A stretch of DNA of 64,000 nucleotides, from NCBI GenBank assembly GCA_963921355.3, contig OZ001190.1:2604001-2668000 (forward strand), written 5' to 3'. Origin of the DNA: CAWUEZ02 sp963921355. GTDB lineage: Bacteria > Pseudomonadota > Alphaproteobacteria > Thalassobaculales > Thalassobaculaceae. The stretch's first letter is position 1. Each line of letters begins with the position of its first letter. Positions 25,005 through 33,939 of the stretch are shown piece by piece. A program made the translations under genes and the position numbers. Below the pieces are notes generated by a model. It saw only the letters and a list, made by a program, of their open reading frames with translations. It did no database searches and was not told where the DNA came from.

Positions 25005-25905
25005 CTAGGGGCCCGAGGGCTGGCGCCCGCGCATCACTTTGAAGGCGGCCGGCGCGAGCAGGACGATGATGCCGATGCGGCAGATGTGGTGGGTGGCGAC
25101 AAAGGCGACGTCGCGGCCGATCGCAAGCGCCACCAGGCTCATTTCGGCCAGGCCGCCAGGCGCGTAGGCCAGAACCAGAATGAACCAGGCGATCCCGGTG
25201 ATCTCCTCCAGGGCGAGGCCGAACAGCACGCCAAACACCATCAGGATGGCTGTGGATCCGATCGATATACGGACGATTCGGACAATCTCCGACACCGGCG
25301 TGCCGGCGAAACGACAGCCGATGCCGGTTCCCAGGACCACCTGAGCGGCGGCGATCAGGAGGCTTGGTGGGCTGGCCTCGGTCACGGCGGTGATGTGGAC
25401 CAGGGCCGACAACACCATGGGGCCGACAAGGAACGCGGCTGGCATGCAGATCAGTTTGCCGACCCAGGCGCCGACGACGGCGCATCCGCCAAGGATCAGC
25501 CACTCGCGGATCGGCAGATCCAGTCCCGGCCCGTCGGAAGTACCAGGTGACGAGCGTGCCCGCCGTCACCGCATAGACGAACAGCCCTGCGATCGAGACC
25601 GCCCATTCGCCGAGGCGGTTGATCAGTTCCGGGTTGAACGCGCTACCGAGCATCACGCCGAGCACGGTGATCATCGTCATGCGGAGCTGGTACTGGATAC
25701 GGATGTTGGCGCCGGAGACGGAGGCGATCGTCGTGGCCACCATGGCCCCCATCATCCAGGGCAGGGGCAACTGGGCCCAGGCGAACAGAAAGCCGCCGGT
25801 CGTGCCGATGGTCAGGGCCAGCAGCATCGAGCCCTTGGCCCGACCGGTGATCATGCGGTTGCCGCCCGGTTTCTCCTCAGGCGTTACCGGTTCAGGTTCA
25901 GCCAT
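25005..25905 (-). pseudogene. AbrB-family membrane protein, frameshifted
   Basis: An AbrB-type permease gene (often mislabelled ammonia monooxygenase) split over two frames. The 5' frame gives LTIGTTGGFLFAWAQLPLPWMMGAM and three or so membrane segments up to LVTWYFRRAGTG. The remainder, DLPIREWLIL and MPAAFLVGPMVLSALVHI to the end, is in another frame. The shift falls at about 25515-25530, where one base too many or two too few would explain it. The halves together match the normal duplicated architecture, so this is a recent lesion or a sequence error. The ATG overlaps the stop of the upstream gene (ATGGCTGA). Confidence 0.75.
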
Positions 25906-26863
25906 CGACCACCCGGCCGAGGCGCACCGCGGTCTGGCCTTTGGCCAGCCGTCGGGACGGCATGATCAGCACGCAATTGTCGTAGGGCGTCTTGATCGGG
26001 TGTCCGTGGTCGTGCGCGATGATGGTTCCGGCCTGCGGGACCGTCTCCATTTCGAAGAACTCGTCGACGAACTGGAACCCGGCGCTCTTCGCCGTCACCG
26101 CCTCGGTCACCTGGATGATCCGTTGCGGCGCACTGGGCCGGCGGAAACGAGGGGGCACGTCGGCCGCTTCCACGCTGCCGACGGCGACCAGAAACCGGTA
26201 GAAGGTCTCTTCGGCAACCGCCAGCGACGCGCGCGCCCAGTGCTGGCCACTTTCCAGCAGCAGCGCTGCCCGGGGATCGCCCGGGTCGGAGAAGAACGCG
26301 TAATCCCGCAACCGCGCGCCGGCGGCGTGGCCGGCGTCGACCACCACGGTCGCGGGGAATCCGACCGCGCGCGCCAGCGCCAGACCCTTGTCGCAGGCGC
26401 CAGCCAGCATCAGCGGTTCAACCGGGTTCTGCATCGAGTGCAGATCCAGCAGATAGTCCACCTCGTCGACCACCGGGCGGATGTCGCGGGCCCGGGCGAG
26501 CTCGACACTGGAGCGGGGGCCTTCGAGGGTTTGGAGGTCCCAGATCCGGTTGAAGTCCTCATCCACAAAGCGCGAGAGGTTCGGATAGGAAGCATCGAAC
26601 ATCAGGCTGGCGGCCACATTGCAGAAGCCGAGTGTCAGCTGGCCGGAACGGGGCCGAAGACCGGCCGCCAGGGCGTCGTCGAGAACGATGGCGCCGGACA
26701 ATTCGTTGCCGTGCACGACGGCGGTGACCAGCACCTTCGGGCCGGGGCGCCCGGAGTCGAACGTCGTGAAGAACGGGACGCCGGTATTGCCGGCCCGCCA
26801 GCGTTCGATATCAGGGATCGGCAGCTCTACCGGCCACGACCCGCGGGCGGTACCGGTGCTCAA
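25898..26863 (-). CDS. Succinylglutamate desuccinylase/aspartoacylase-family hydrolase
   Basis: Zinc-dependent acyl-amino acid hydrolase of the M14-like aspartoacylase family, about 321 residues. The metal site is visible as VVHGNELSG (H-x2-E) and LLDLHSM; FNRIWDL and GHAAGARLRDYAFF are other family marks. It should release an amino acid from an N-acyl or similar derivative in the cytoplasm. There is no ATG near the family start. TTG at 26863 is chosen; another TTG 16 codons upstream (26911) is possible. Its stop overlaps the start of the AbrB-like gene, so the two form an operon. Confidence 0.8.
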   Translation of the reverse strand: MSTGTARGSWPVELPIPDIERWRAGNTGVPFFTTFDSGRPGPKVLVTAVVHGNELSGAIVLDDALAAGLRPRSGQLTLGFCNVAASLMFDASYPNLSRFVDEDFNRIWDLQTLEGPRSSVELARARDIRPVVDEVDYLLDLHSMQNPVEPLMLAGACDKGLALARAVGFPATVVVDAGHAAGARLRDYAFFSDPGDPRAALLLESGQHWARASLAVAEETFYRFLVAVGSVEAADVPPRFRRPSAPQRIIQVTEAVTAKSAGFQFVDEFFEMETVPQAGTIIAHDHGHPIKTPYDNCVLIMPSRRLAKGQTAVRLGRVVDG

Positions 26864-27170
26864 TCGCCCACGCTCACGGCCAGTGACGGTGCGCCGTCGG
26901 TTCGGGGGCAAGCGATAGCGGCTGCCTTTTGCATGGTCCTACTACCCGGGAACAGCTAGGGGCTGGAGCGCCGGCAAGCACCCCACCGTCAAGCTAGGCC
27001 ATCGCGGCCGGAATGACCATAGGGGCAGCATGGGATAGAGGGTTGAAATACGGCGAACTCCGGCCGGTGCGGGATTGTGCGGCGTTGCCAATTCGGCCAT
27101 TGTGTTGCCTTCGCGCGTGCAACGACACGATTGCGTAGCAAAATTTCCGAACGGAGACATGGAGGCAGGG

Positions 27171-28787
27171 ATGAATGTGATTCGTCGGCTGGGCTTGACG
27201 GCAGTTGCAGTAGTGGCGCTGTCGGCACCGGCGATGGCGGCGGACGTGACGATCGGGATCCGCTCGGAGCCATCGTCGATGGACCCGTATTTCCACAACC
27301 TCGGTCCGAACAACGCGATGTTGGGTCACGTGTTCGGCCGTCTGGTGGACTTTGACGCCAATCAGCAGCTGATCCCGCGGCTGGCCGAGTCCTGGAAGCC
27401 GTTGGACGACACGACGTGGGAGTTCAAGCTCCGCAAGGGCGTGAAATTCCACGACGGCAGCGACTTCACCGCAGATGACGTGCTGTACTCGTTCGAACGA
27501 GCGGACGGCTACACCGGCGGTAACTCGTCGTTCCGGACCTATACCAAGGGCAAGACCCTCAAGAAGGTCGATGATCACACGGTTCACGTGATCACCGAGA
27601 GCCCGTACCCGCTGATGCCGAACGACATGACGACGGTCATGATCATGTCGTCCGACGCCAAGGGCACCGGCGATCCGGCGACCAACAAGGGGATCGATGC
27701 CAAGGACTTCAACGACGGTACCGCGACCTTTGGAACCGGCCCGTACAAGTTCGTCGAATGGCGGAAGGGTGATCGGATCGTGCTCGAGAAGTACGCCGAT
27801 TACATCGGCCCGCTGGCGCAGCCCTGGGACAAGGTCACCTTCAAGTTCATTCCGGCCGAACCGGCGCGCGTTGCCGCTCTGCTGGCGGGCGATGTCGACA
27901 TGATCGACAATGTTCCGACCTCTGACATCGAGGTGCTGAAGAAGAACGCGGACGTCGCGCTCAGCCAGGGTGTGTCGAACCGGGTGATCTACCTGCACCT
28001 GGACCAGGCCCGGGACAAGTCGCCGTTCGTGACGGACAAGGACGGCAATCCGATCGACAAGAACCCGCTGAAGGATCCGCGGGTCCGCAAGGCGATCTCC
28101 ATGATGATCAACCGCTCGGCGATCGTCGAACGGGTCATGGAAGGGGTTGCGATCCCGGCCGGTCAGCTGCTGCCGGATGGTTTCTTCGGCCGGTCGCCGA
28201 CCATGAAGGCCGAGAAGTACGACGTCGCGGGTGCGAAGAAGCTCCTGGCCGAGGCCGGTTGGGGTGACGGGTTCGGTCTGACCATTCACGGCCCGAACGA
28301 CCGCTACATCAACGACGCCAAGATCGCCGAGGCGATCGGCCAGTTGCTGACGGCGGCCGGGGTCCCGACCAAGGTCGTGACCATGCCGAAAAACGTCTAC
28401 TTCAAGCGGGCGTCCAAGGGCGGTTCTGACGGCACGCCGGAGTTCAGCTTCGTGCTGGTCGGCTGGGGTTCGGGCACCGGTGAGGCCTCCTCGCCGCTGA
28501 AGTCCCTGTTGGCGACTCACGATCCGTCCAAGGGTCGCGGGGCGTCGAACCGTGGCCGTCACTCCGATGCCAAGGTCGATGCGCTGGTCGATCAGGCGCT
28601 GGCCACGGTGGACGACACCAAGCGGGCGGCGCTGCTGGCCGAGGCGACTGAGATCGCCATCGGGCAGAACCAGGGCATCATCCCGCTGCACTACCAGGTC
28701 AACACCTGGGGCACGCGGAAGGGCCTTAAGTACAACCCGCGCACGGACGAGCGGACGGTCGCCTACGACCTGCTGCCGGCCAACTGA
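27171..28787 (+). CDS. Peptide ABC transporter periplasmic binding protein
   Basis: SBP family 5 (DppA/OppA-like), 538 residues. Signal peptide VIRRLGLTAVAVVALSAPAMA, then ADVTIGIRSEPSSMDPYFHN. Family landmarks: LAESWKPLDDTTWEFKLRKG, VKFHDGSDFTADDVLYSFER and GTGPYKFVEWRKGDRIVLEK. It binds peptides or similar solutes and delivers them to the DppBC-like permease. The start at 27171 has GGAGG at five bases; an ATG three codons earlier is less well placed. It is followed by a strong intergenic hairpin and the permease genes. Confidence 0.92.
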   Translation: MNVIRRLGLTAVAVVALSAPAMAADVTIGIRSEPSSMDPYFHNLGPNNAMLGHVFGRLVDFDANQQLIPRLAESWKPLDDTTWEFKLRKGVKFHDGSDFTADDVLYSFERADGYTGGNSSFRTYTKGKTLKKVDDHTVHVITESPYPLMPNDMTTVMIMSSDAKGTGDPATNKGIDAKDFNDGTATFGTGPYKFVEWRKGDRIVLEKYADYIGPLAQPWDKVTFKFIPAEPARVAALLAGDVDMIDNVPTSDIEVLKKNADVALSQGVSNRVIYLHLDQARDKSPFVTDKDGNPIDKNPLKDPRVRKAISMMINRSAIVERVMEGVAIPAGQLLPDGFFGRSPTMKAEKYDVAGAKKLLAEAGWGDGFGLTIHGPNDRYINDAKIAEAIGQLLTAAGVPTKVVTMPKNVYFKRASKGGSDGTPEFSFVLVGWGSGTGEASSPLKSLLATHDPSKGRGASNRGRHSDAKVDALVDQALATVDDTKRAALLAEATEIAIGQNQGIIPLHYQVNTWGTRKGLKYNPRTDERTVAYDLLPAN

Positions 28788-28840
28788 CGGGGTGTCGGCG
28801 GGCCGCTCGCGCCCGCCGTCCATCCAGAGACCTTGAGCCC

Positions 28841-28868
28841 CCGCACCGGTCCGTTGTGACCGGTGCGG
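28841..28868 (+). terminator. Intercistronic hairpin after the binding-protein gene
   Basis: Arms CCGCACCGGTC (28841-28851) and GACCGGTGCGG (28858-28868), an exact 11-bp stem with a six-base loop, followed by a short CTTTT. It lies between the binding-protein and permease genes, where such hairpins usually give partial termination or protect the upstream mRNA so that the binding protein is made in excess. Confidence 0.6.
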
Positions 28869-28893
28869 AGATCGGCTTTTGGGGAGCTCTCAG

Positions 28894-29874
28894 ATGACGG
28901 TGTTCATCATCCGGCGATTGATGCAGGCGGCGCTGGTTGTCCTGGTCATGTCGTTCCTGGTGTTCTCCGGTGTTTTTCTTGTCGGGGATCCGGTGGAAAT
29001 CCTGGTCGCCGACGATGCCGACCAAGCCGAACGCGAAATGGTGATCAAGAGCCTCGGGCTCGATCAGCCGTTTCACATCCAGTACATGCGCTTCCTGACG
29101 CGGGCCGCCCAGGGCGATCTCGGCGAGAGCTTCGTGTTCAACGAACCGGCCCTTCTGCTGATTCTGGAACGGTTGCCGGCGACCATGGAACTGGCCGTCG
29201 CGGCCCTGATGATCGCCGTGGTCTTCGGGATACCGCTCGGTGTGTGGGCCGGACTGAAGCCGGACGCCATCTCCTCGAAGGTCATCATGTCCGGGTCGAT
29301 CCTGGGGTTCAGCCTGCCGACCTTCTGGGTCGGCATCATGATGATCCTGCTGTTCGCCGTCATCCTAGGATTGCTGCCCTCAACTGGGCGTGGTGATGAG
29401 ATCCACTACGTCCTCGGGTTTCCGACCTCGCTCCTGACCTTGGACGGGTGGAGCCACATTCTGTTGCCCGCGACCAATCTGGCGCTGTTCAAACTGTCCC
29501 TTGTGATCAGGTTGGCCCGGGCCGGCACCCGGGAGGTCGTCCATCAGGACTACATCAAGTTCGCCCGCGCCAAGGGGCTGACCGACCGGCGCGTCATTCT
29601 GGTCCATGTCATGAAGAACATCCTGATCCCGGTGGTTACCGTGCTCGGTCTGGAGTTTGGCGGACTGGTGGCGTTCTCGGTCGTCACCGAGACGGTGTTC
29701 GCCTGGCCCGGGATCGGCAAGCTGCTGATCGACTCCATCGGTCTGCTCGATCGGCCGGTGATCGTCGCCTACCTGATGATCATCGTGCTGCTCTTCGTCA
29801 TTCTGAACCTGTTGGTCGACATCGCGTACTCGCTGCTCGACCCGCGGGTCCGCTTGCAGGACGTCAAGGCATGA
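28894..29874 (+). CDS. dppB: Peptide ABC transporter permease (DppB type)
   Basis: Inner-membrane permease, 326 residues. The N-terminal FIIRRLMQAALVVLVMSFLVF and the conserved long periplasmic part with LGLDQPFHIQYMRFLTRAAQGDLGES are standard for DppB. The coupling loop DYIKFARAKGLTDRRVILVHVM binds the ATPases. Start ATG at 28894 with GGAG upstream. Its stop overlaps the next start (ATGA). Confidence 0.92.
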   Translation: MTVFIIRRLMQAALVVLVMSFLVFSGVFLVGDPVEILVADDADQAEREMVIKSLGLDQPFHIQYMRFLTRAAQGDLGESFVFNEPALLLILERLPATMELAVAALMIAVVFGIPLGVWAGLKPDAISSKVIMSGSILGFSLPTFWVGIMMILLFAVILGLLPSTGRGDEIHYVLGFPTSLLTLDGWSHILLPATNLALFKLSLVIRLARAGTREVVHQDYIKFARAKGLTDRRVILVHVMKNILIPVVTVLGLEFGGLVAFSVVTETVFAWPGIGKLLIDSIGLLDRPVIVAYLMIIVLLFVILNLLVDIAYSLLDPRVRLQDVKA

Positions 29875-30821
29875 CCGCTGTTCAGGAAGACCGCCCGGCC
29901 GTTGCGGCCGCCAAGGATGCCGGCGTCGAAACCCCGTTCCGCCGGTTCCTGTCCGACTATGTCGAGAGCCCGATTGCCGTTATCGGCGCGATCGGGGTAG
30001 TCCTGGTCCTGTTCGTCGCCATCATCGGCCCGTTCCTGGCGCCGACCGATCCGTACGATCTGGCCCAGGTCAGCATCATGGACAGCCGGTTGGCTCCGGG
30101 TGAGCAGATGATGACCGGAACCACGGCCATACTTGGCACCGACGGTGCCGGCCGCGACCTGCTCAGTGCCATGATCTACGGCCTGCGGATCAGCCTCGGT
30201 GTCGGGATCGGCTCCGGTGTGATCGCGCTCCTGATCGGCTGCACTCTCGGGCTGATCGCGGCCTATGTCGGTGGCCGCACTGACGCCTTCATCATGCGGG
30301 TCGTCGACATTCAGCTGTCGTTTCCGGCGATCCTGATCGCGCTGATCCTGCTGGCGGTGATGAAGGGGGGGCCGAACGAGCCGAGCTACTTCGCCATCTT
30401 CAAGATCATCGTCGCTCTGGTGGTGGTGCAGTGGGCCTACTACGCCCGCACCATCCGGGGCTCCGCCATGGTCGAGCGACGCAAGGAATACGTCGAAGCG
30501 GCGGGGAGCCTCGCGCTCAGCAACCGGAGGGTGCTGTTCCGCCACCTGCTGCCGAACTGCGTCGCGCCGATCATCGTCGTCGGCACCATGCAGACCGCCT
30601 CGGCGATCTCGCTCGAAGCCACGCTGTCGTTCCTGGGGCTGGGGCTGCCGCAAACCGAACCCTCTCTCGGCAAGCTGATCTCCAACGGCTTCGACTACGT
30701 GATGAGCGGCAAGTACTGGATCAGCGTTTTCCCCGGTCTCGCCCTGCTGTTCATGATCATGAGCATCAATCTGGTCGGTGACCGGCTCCGCGACGTGCTC
30801 AATCCGCGCCTGCAGAAATAG
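29871..30821 (+). CDS. dppC: Peptide ABC transporter permease (DppC type)
   Basis: Second permease, 316 residues. Features: a cytoplasmic N-tail, first membrane segment VIGAIGVVLVLFVAIIGPFLAP, the DppC motif LGTDGAGRDLLSAMIYGLRISL, and the coupling loop EYVEAAGSLALSNRRVLFRHLLP. It starts with the ATGA overlap at the end of dppB. It pairs with DppB to form the channel. Confidence 0.92.
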   Translation: MTAVQEDRPAVAAAKDAGVETPFRRFLSDYVESPIAVIGAIGVVLVLFVAIIGPFLAPTDPYDLAQVSIMDSRLAPGEQMMTGTTAILGTDGAGRDLLSAMIYGLRISLGVGIGSGVIALLIGCTLGLIAAYVGGRTDAFIMRVVDIQLSFPAILIALILLAVMKGGPNEPSYFAIFKIIVALVVVQWAYYARTIRGSAMVERRKEYVEAAGSLALSNRRVLFRHLLPNCVAPIIVVGTMQTASAISLEATLSFLGLGLPQTEPSLGKLISNGFDYVMSGKYWISVFPGLALLFMIMSINLVGDRLRDVLNPRLQK

Positions 30822-30832
30822 GGAGGCCGACG

Positions 30833-31846
30833 GTGATCCACGCCGATGTTCCGACGCTCGAGGTCCGGAACCTGAAGACCCATTTCTTCACCCGCGCGGG
30901 TGTCGTCAAGGCGGTCGATGACGTCTCCTTCACCGTCCAGCCGGGCCAGATTCTGGGACTGGTCGGCGAGTCCGGTTCCGGCAAGACGGTGACCGGGTTC
31001 TCGATCCTGGGCTTGGTGGATCCGCCGGGTCGGGTGGTTGACGGTGAGATCCGATACAAGGGCGAGAACATCGCCAATGCCGGTGAGGAGCGCATGCGCC
31101 GGCTGCGCGGCAACAACATCGCGATGATCTTCCAGGACCCGATGATGACCCTCAACCCGGTGTTGCGGGTCGACACTCAGATGATCGAGGCGATCCAGGC
31201 TCACGAACAGGTCGGCCGGGAAGAGGCCTGGGAACGCTCCCGCGCAGCCCTGCAGCAGGTCGGCATTCCGGCGGCGGAGGAGCGTCTGCGCTCATATCCG
31301 CACCAGTTTTCCGGTGGCATGCGTCAGCGGGTTGCGATCGCGATTGCGCTGCTCAACAAGCCGGATCTGATCGTCGCGGACGAACCGACGACCGCCCTCG
31401 ATGTCACCATCCAGGGTCAGATCCTCTACGAGGTTCAGAAGCTCTGCGAAGAGACCGGCACCGCGCTGATCTGGATCACCCACGATCTGTCGGTCGTCGC
31501 CGGGCTGGCTGACGACATCTGCGTGATGTATGCCGGTCGTGTCGTTGAACACGGCACCGTGGATAACGTGCTGGATCATCCGTCGCATCCCTATACCCAC
31601 GGGCTGATCGGCTCGGTCCCCAGCCGGAACCGGCGCGGGCAGCCGCTCTCCCAGATTCCCGGCATGACCCCGTCATTGCTCAACCTGCCCCCCGGCTGCC
31701 CGTTCAAGGCGCGCTGCCCACGGGTCGGCGATGCCTGTGATGAGGCGCCGGAAATCAGCCAGCCGGTGGCCGGCCGCGACGTGCGCTGCCACTACCCTGT
31801 TCCTGCGGGTGAGACGGCTGGCGAGACGGCGGAGGTGCCGGCATGA
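30833..31846 (+). CDS. dppD: Peptide ABC transporter ATPase (DppD type)
   Basis: ATP-binding subunit, 337 residues. Walker A GESGSGKTV, signature FSGGMRQRVAIAIAL, Walker B LIVADEPTTALDV and switch histidine IWITHDLSVV are intact. The C-terminal oligopeptide-transporter extension has the cysteine set CPFKARCPRVGDAC typical of Opp/Dpp ATPases. The start is GTG behind GGAGG. It overlaps dppF by ATGA. Confidence 0.92.
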   Translation: MIHADVPTLEVRNLKTHFFTRAGVVKAVDDVSFTVQPGQILGLVGESGSGKTVTGFSILGLVDPPGRVVDGEIRYKGENIANAGEERMRRLRGNNIAMIFQDPMMTLNPVLRVDTQMIEAIQAHEQVGREEAWERSRAALQQVGIPAAEERLRSYPHQFSGGMRQRVAIAIALLNKPDLIVADEPTTALDVTIQGQILYEVQKLCEETGTALIWITHDLSVVAGLADDICVMYAGRVVEHGTVDNVLDHPSHPYTHGLIGSVPSRNRRGQPLSQIPGMTPSLLNLPPGCPFKARCPRVGDACDEAPEISQPVAGRDVRCHYPVPAGETAGETAEVPA

Positions 31847-32895
31847 GCGTGGCGAACGAAGCACCAGCGACGGCGGCCAACGAGGCGGCGGTCACCCCGG
31901 ATGTCCCGATCCTGGAACTGCGTCACATCTCCAAGCGGTTCATCAAGCCGCTTGATGCGGCGGCCAAAGTGGCAAACCTGTTCGGGGCGGGTATGCGCGA
32001 CGAGATCGTCCATGCCGTGGACGATGTCTCGCTGACCATCGATGACGGCGAGGTCGTCGGTCTGGTCGGGGAGTCCGGTTGCGGCAAGTCGACCCTGGGC
32101 CGCGTCGTTGCCGGTGTGCACGCGGCGAGCGGCGGAGACGTTTACTTCCGGGCCCGCGACGTCTCGACCATGGGCCAGAAGGAAGCACGGGACGCGTCGC
32201 TGCGGATCCAGATGATCTTCCAGGACCCGATGAGTTCGCTGAACCCGCGTCTGCGGGTTCAGGATGTGGTCGGCGAGGCCCCGCGGGTGCACGGTCTGGT
32301 GGCACAGTCTGACGTCGAGGACTATGTGGCCGACATGCTGCTGCGGGTCGGCCTCGATCCGACCTATGCCCGGCGCTATCCGCACCAGTTTTCCGGTGGC
32401 CAGCGTCAGCGCATCGGTATCGCCCGGGCCCTCGCGGTCAACCCGGACTTCCTGGTCTGCGACGAGTCGGTGGCGGCGCTGGATGTGTCGATCCAGGCTC
32501 AGGTGCTGAACCTGTTCATGCGCCTGCGCGAGGAGTTCAAGCTCACCTACCTGTTCATCAGCCACGACCTGGGGGTGGTCGAACATCTGTCGGACCGGGT
32601 GGTGATCATGTATCTGGGCCGGGTCGTTGAGATGGCACCGACCGACGAGATTTTCGGCGCGCCGAACCATCCCTACACGCACGCCCTGCTGGATGAGGTG
32701 CCGCGGCTCGACACCCGTAAGCGCAAGTTCGTGCCGGTGAAGGGCGAGATCCCCTCTCCCCTCGACCCGCCCAGCGGGTGCCATTTCCACCCCCGGTGCC
32801 CGCACGCGACCGAGCGTTGCCGTGTCGAGCAGCCGCATCTCAAGGAGATCGCGCCGAACCGGTGGTCGGCCTGCCACCTGAACGACGCCCTCTGA
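31843..32895 (+). CDS. dppF: Peptide ABC transporter ATPase (DppF type)
   Basis: Second ATPase, 350 residues. It has an Ala-rich leader, then ILELRHISKRFI, Walker A GESGCGKST, signature FSGGQRQRIGIARAL, DESVAALDV in the Walker B region and FISHDLGVVEHL. The C-terminal cysteine cluster CHFHPRCPHATERC marks the Opp/Dpp family. Compared with the usual DEPVSALDV, the sequence has S for P after DE, a variant seen in some family members. It closes the ABC part of the operon. Confidence 0.92.
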   Translation: MSVANEAPATAANEAAVTPDVPILELRHISKRFIKPLDAAAKVANLFGAGMRDEIVHAVDDVSLTIDDGEVVGLVGESGCGKSTLGRVVAGVHAASGGDVYFRARDVSTMGQKEARDASLRIQMIFQDPMSSLNPRLRVQDVVGEAPRVHGLVAQSDVEDYVADMLLRVGLDPTYARRYPHQFSGGQRQRIGIARALAVNPDFLVCDESVAALDVSIQAQVLNLFMRLREEFKLTYLFISHDLGVVEHLSDRVVIMYLGRVVEMAPTDEIFGAPNHPYTHALLDEVPRLDTRKRKFVPVKGEIPSPLDPPSGCHFHPRCPHATERCRVEQPHLKEIAPNRWSACHLNDAL

Positions 32896-32911
32896 GGCCG
32901 GTGAGCGATCG

Positions 32912-33805
32912 GTGGCGGGACCGGGCACAGCGCCGGACCATCTGATCCCGGGGGTCCTCTGGCGCCGGGATCCGGTCGGCGAGCCGGTGCCGTTGGTGAT
33001 CGACTCGCCGCATAACGGCACCGACTGGCCGGCCGATTTCGACCACATCGTCACCGAAGCGGAACTGATGTCGTCGGTCGATGCGTTCGTCGATGAGCTG
33101 TTCGGCCATGCGCCCGCCGTCGGCGCGACCCTGATCGCGGCGCTGTTTCCCCGCGCCTACATCGACCCGAACCGCGCCGAGGACGATCTCGACATCGCGC
33201 TGATCGACGGCGACTGGCCGTTTGCGCTCAACCCCGGTGAGAAGACCGAGTACGGCATGGGCGTGGTGCGACGCTACATCCTGAAGAGCCGGCCGCTCTA
33301 CGGACGGGCACTGTTGCCGGACGAAGTGCTGCACCGGTTTGAAACCTACCACCGGCCCTATCATTCGGCGCTGGCTGCGGCTCTCTCGGCGGCGCATGCG
33401 CGTTTCGGCATGGCCTTCCACGTCAACGCCCATTCGATGAAACCGGTCGGCAATGCCATGAATGTCGATCACGGCGAGGAACGGCCGGACATTGTGCTGA
33501 GCGACCGGGAAGGCCAGACCTGTGACGGCGCTTTCCTGGACACGGTTGCCGCGTCGTTTCGCAGCCGTTGCTACCGGGTCGCGGTCAACCATCCCTACAA
33601 GGGGGCGGAAATCGTTGCACGGCATTCGGATCCGCAGGCCGGACGGCATTCGCTGCAGATCGAGATCAACCGCGCCCTCTACCTCGACCCTGACACGTTC
33701 GAGCGGTCGGACGGCTTCGCCACCCTGAAGGTCGATCTGGATGCGATCATCGGCGAGTTGGCGGACTATGTGCGCGAGCGGGCTTTGTCGCCGACCCGGG
33801 TCTGA
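32912..33805 (+). CDS. N-formylglutamate amidohydrolase family protein
   Basis: FGase-family zinc hydrolase, 297 residues. VPLVIDSPHNGTDWP, the family's metal-binding start, is followed by YIDPNRAEDDLD, FETYHRPYHSAL and FHVNAHSMKP. Known members remove formyl groups from N-formylglutamate in histidine breakdown. No hut genes are near, and the gene follows the peptide importer by 16 bases, so a related N-acyl substrate that enters through that importer is an alternative. The start is GTG at 32912. Confidence 0.85.
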   Translation: MAGPGTAPDHLIPGVLWRRDPVGEPVPLVIDSPHNGTDWPADFDHIVTEAELMSSVDAFVDELFGHAPAVGATLIAALFPRAYIDPNRAEDDLDIALIDGDWPFALNPGEKTEYGMGVVRRYILKSRPLYGRALLPDEVLHRFETYHRPYHSALAAALSAAHARFGMAFHVNAHSMKPVGNAMNVDHGEERPDIVLSDREGQTCDGAFLDTVAASFRSRCYRVAVNHPYKGAEIVARHSDPQAGRHSLQIEINRALYLDPDTFERSDGFATLKVDLDAIIGELADYVRERALSPTRV

Positions 33806-33939
33806 TCGGGGGCCCATGCCCGTGTCCCGAGGTTCACCTCAAGGGTGTTTCAAAGGTTTTTTAAAGGTGCCTTAACTAAATACGGGGTAAATTACTTCTA
33901 GGAGGGGTTTAACTAGAGTATTTCTTTAGTCATTCAACT

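Noticed and set aside
26994..28823. 609-codon open frame antisense to the peptide-binding protein gene
   Set aside because: Shadow of a GC-rich gene; its product is rich in R, H, V and D without domains, and the plus-strand gene is certain.
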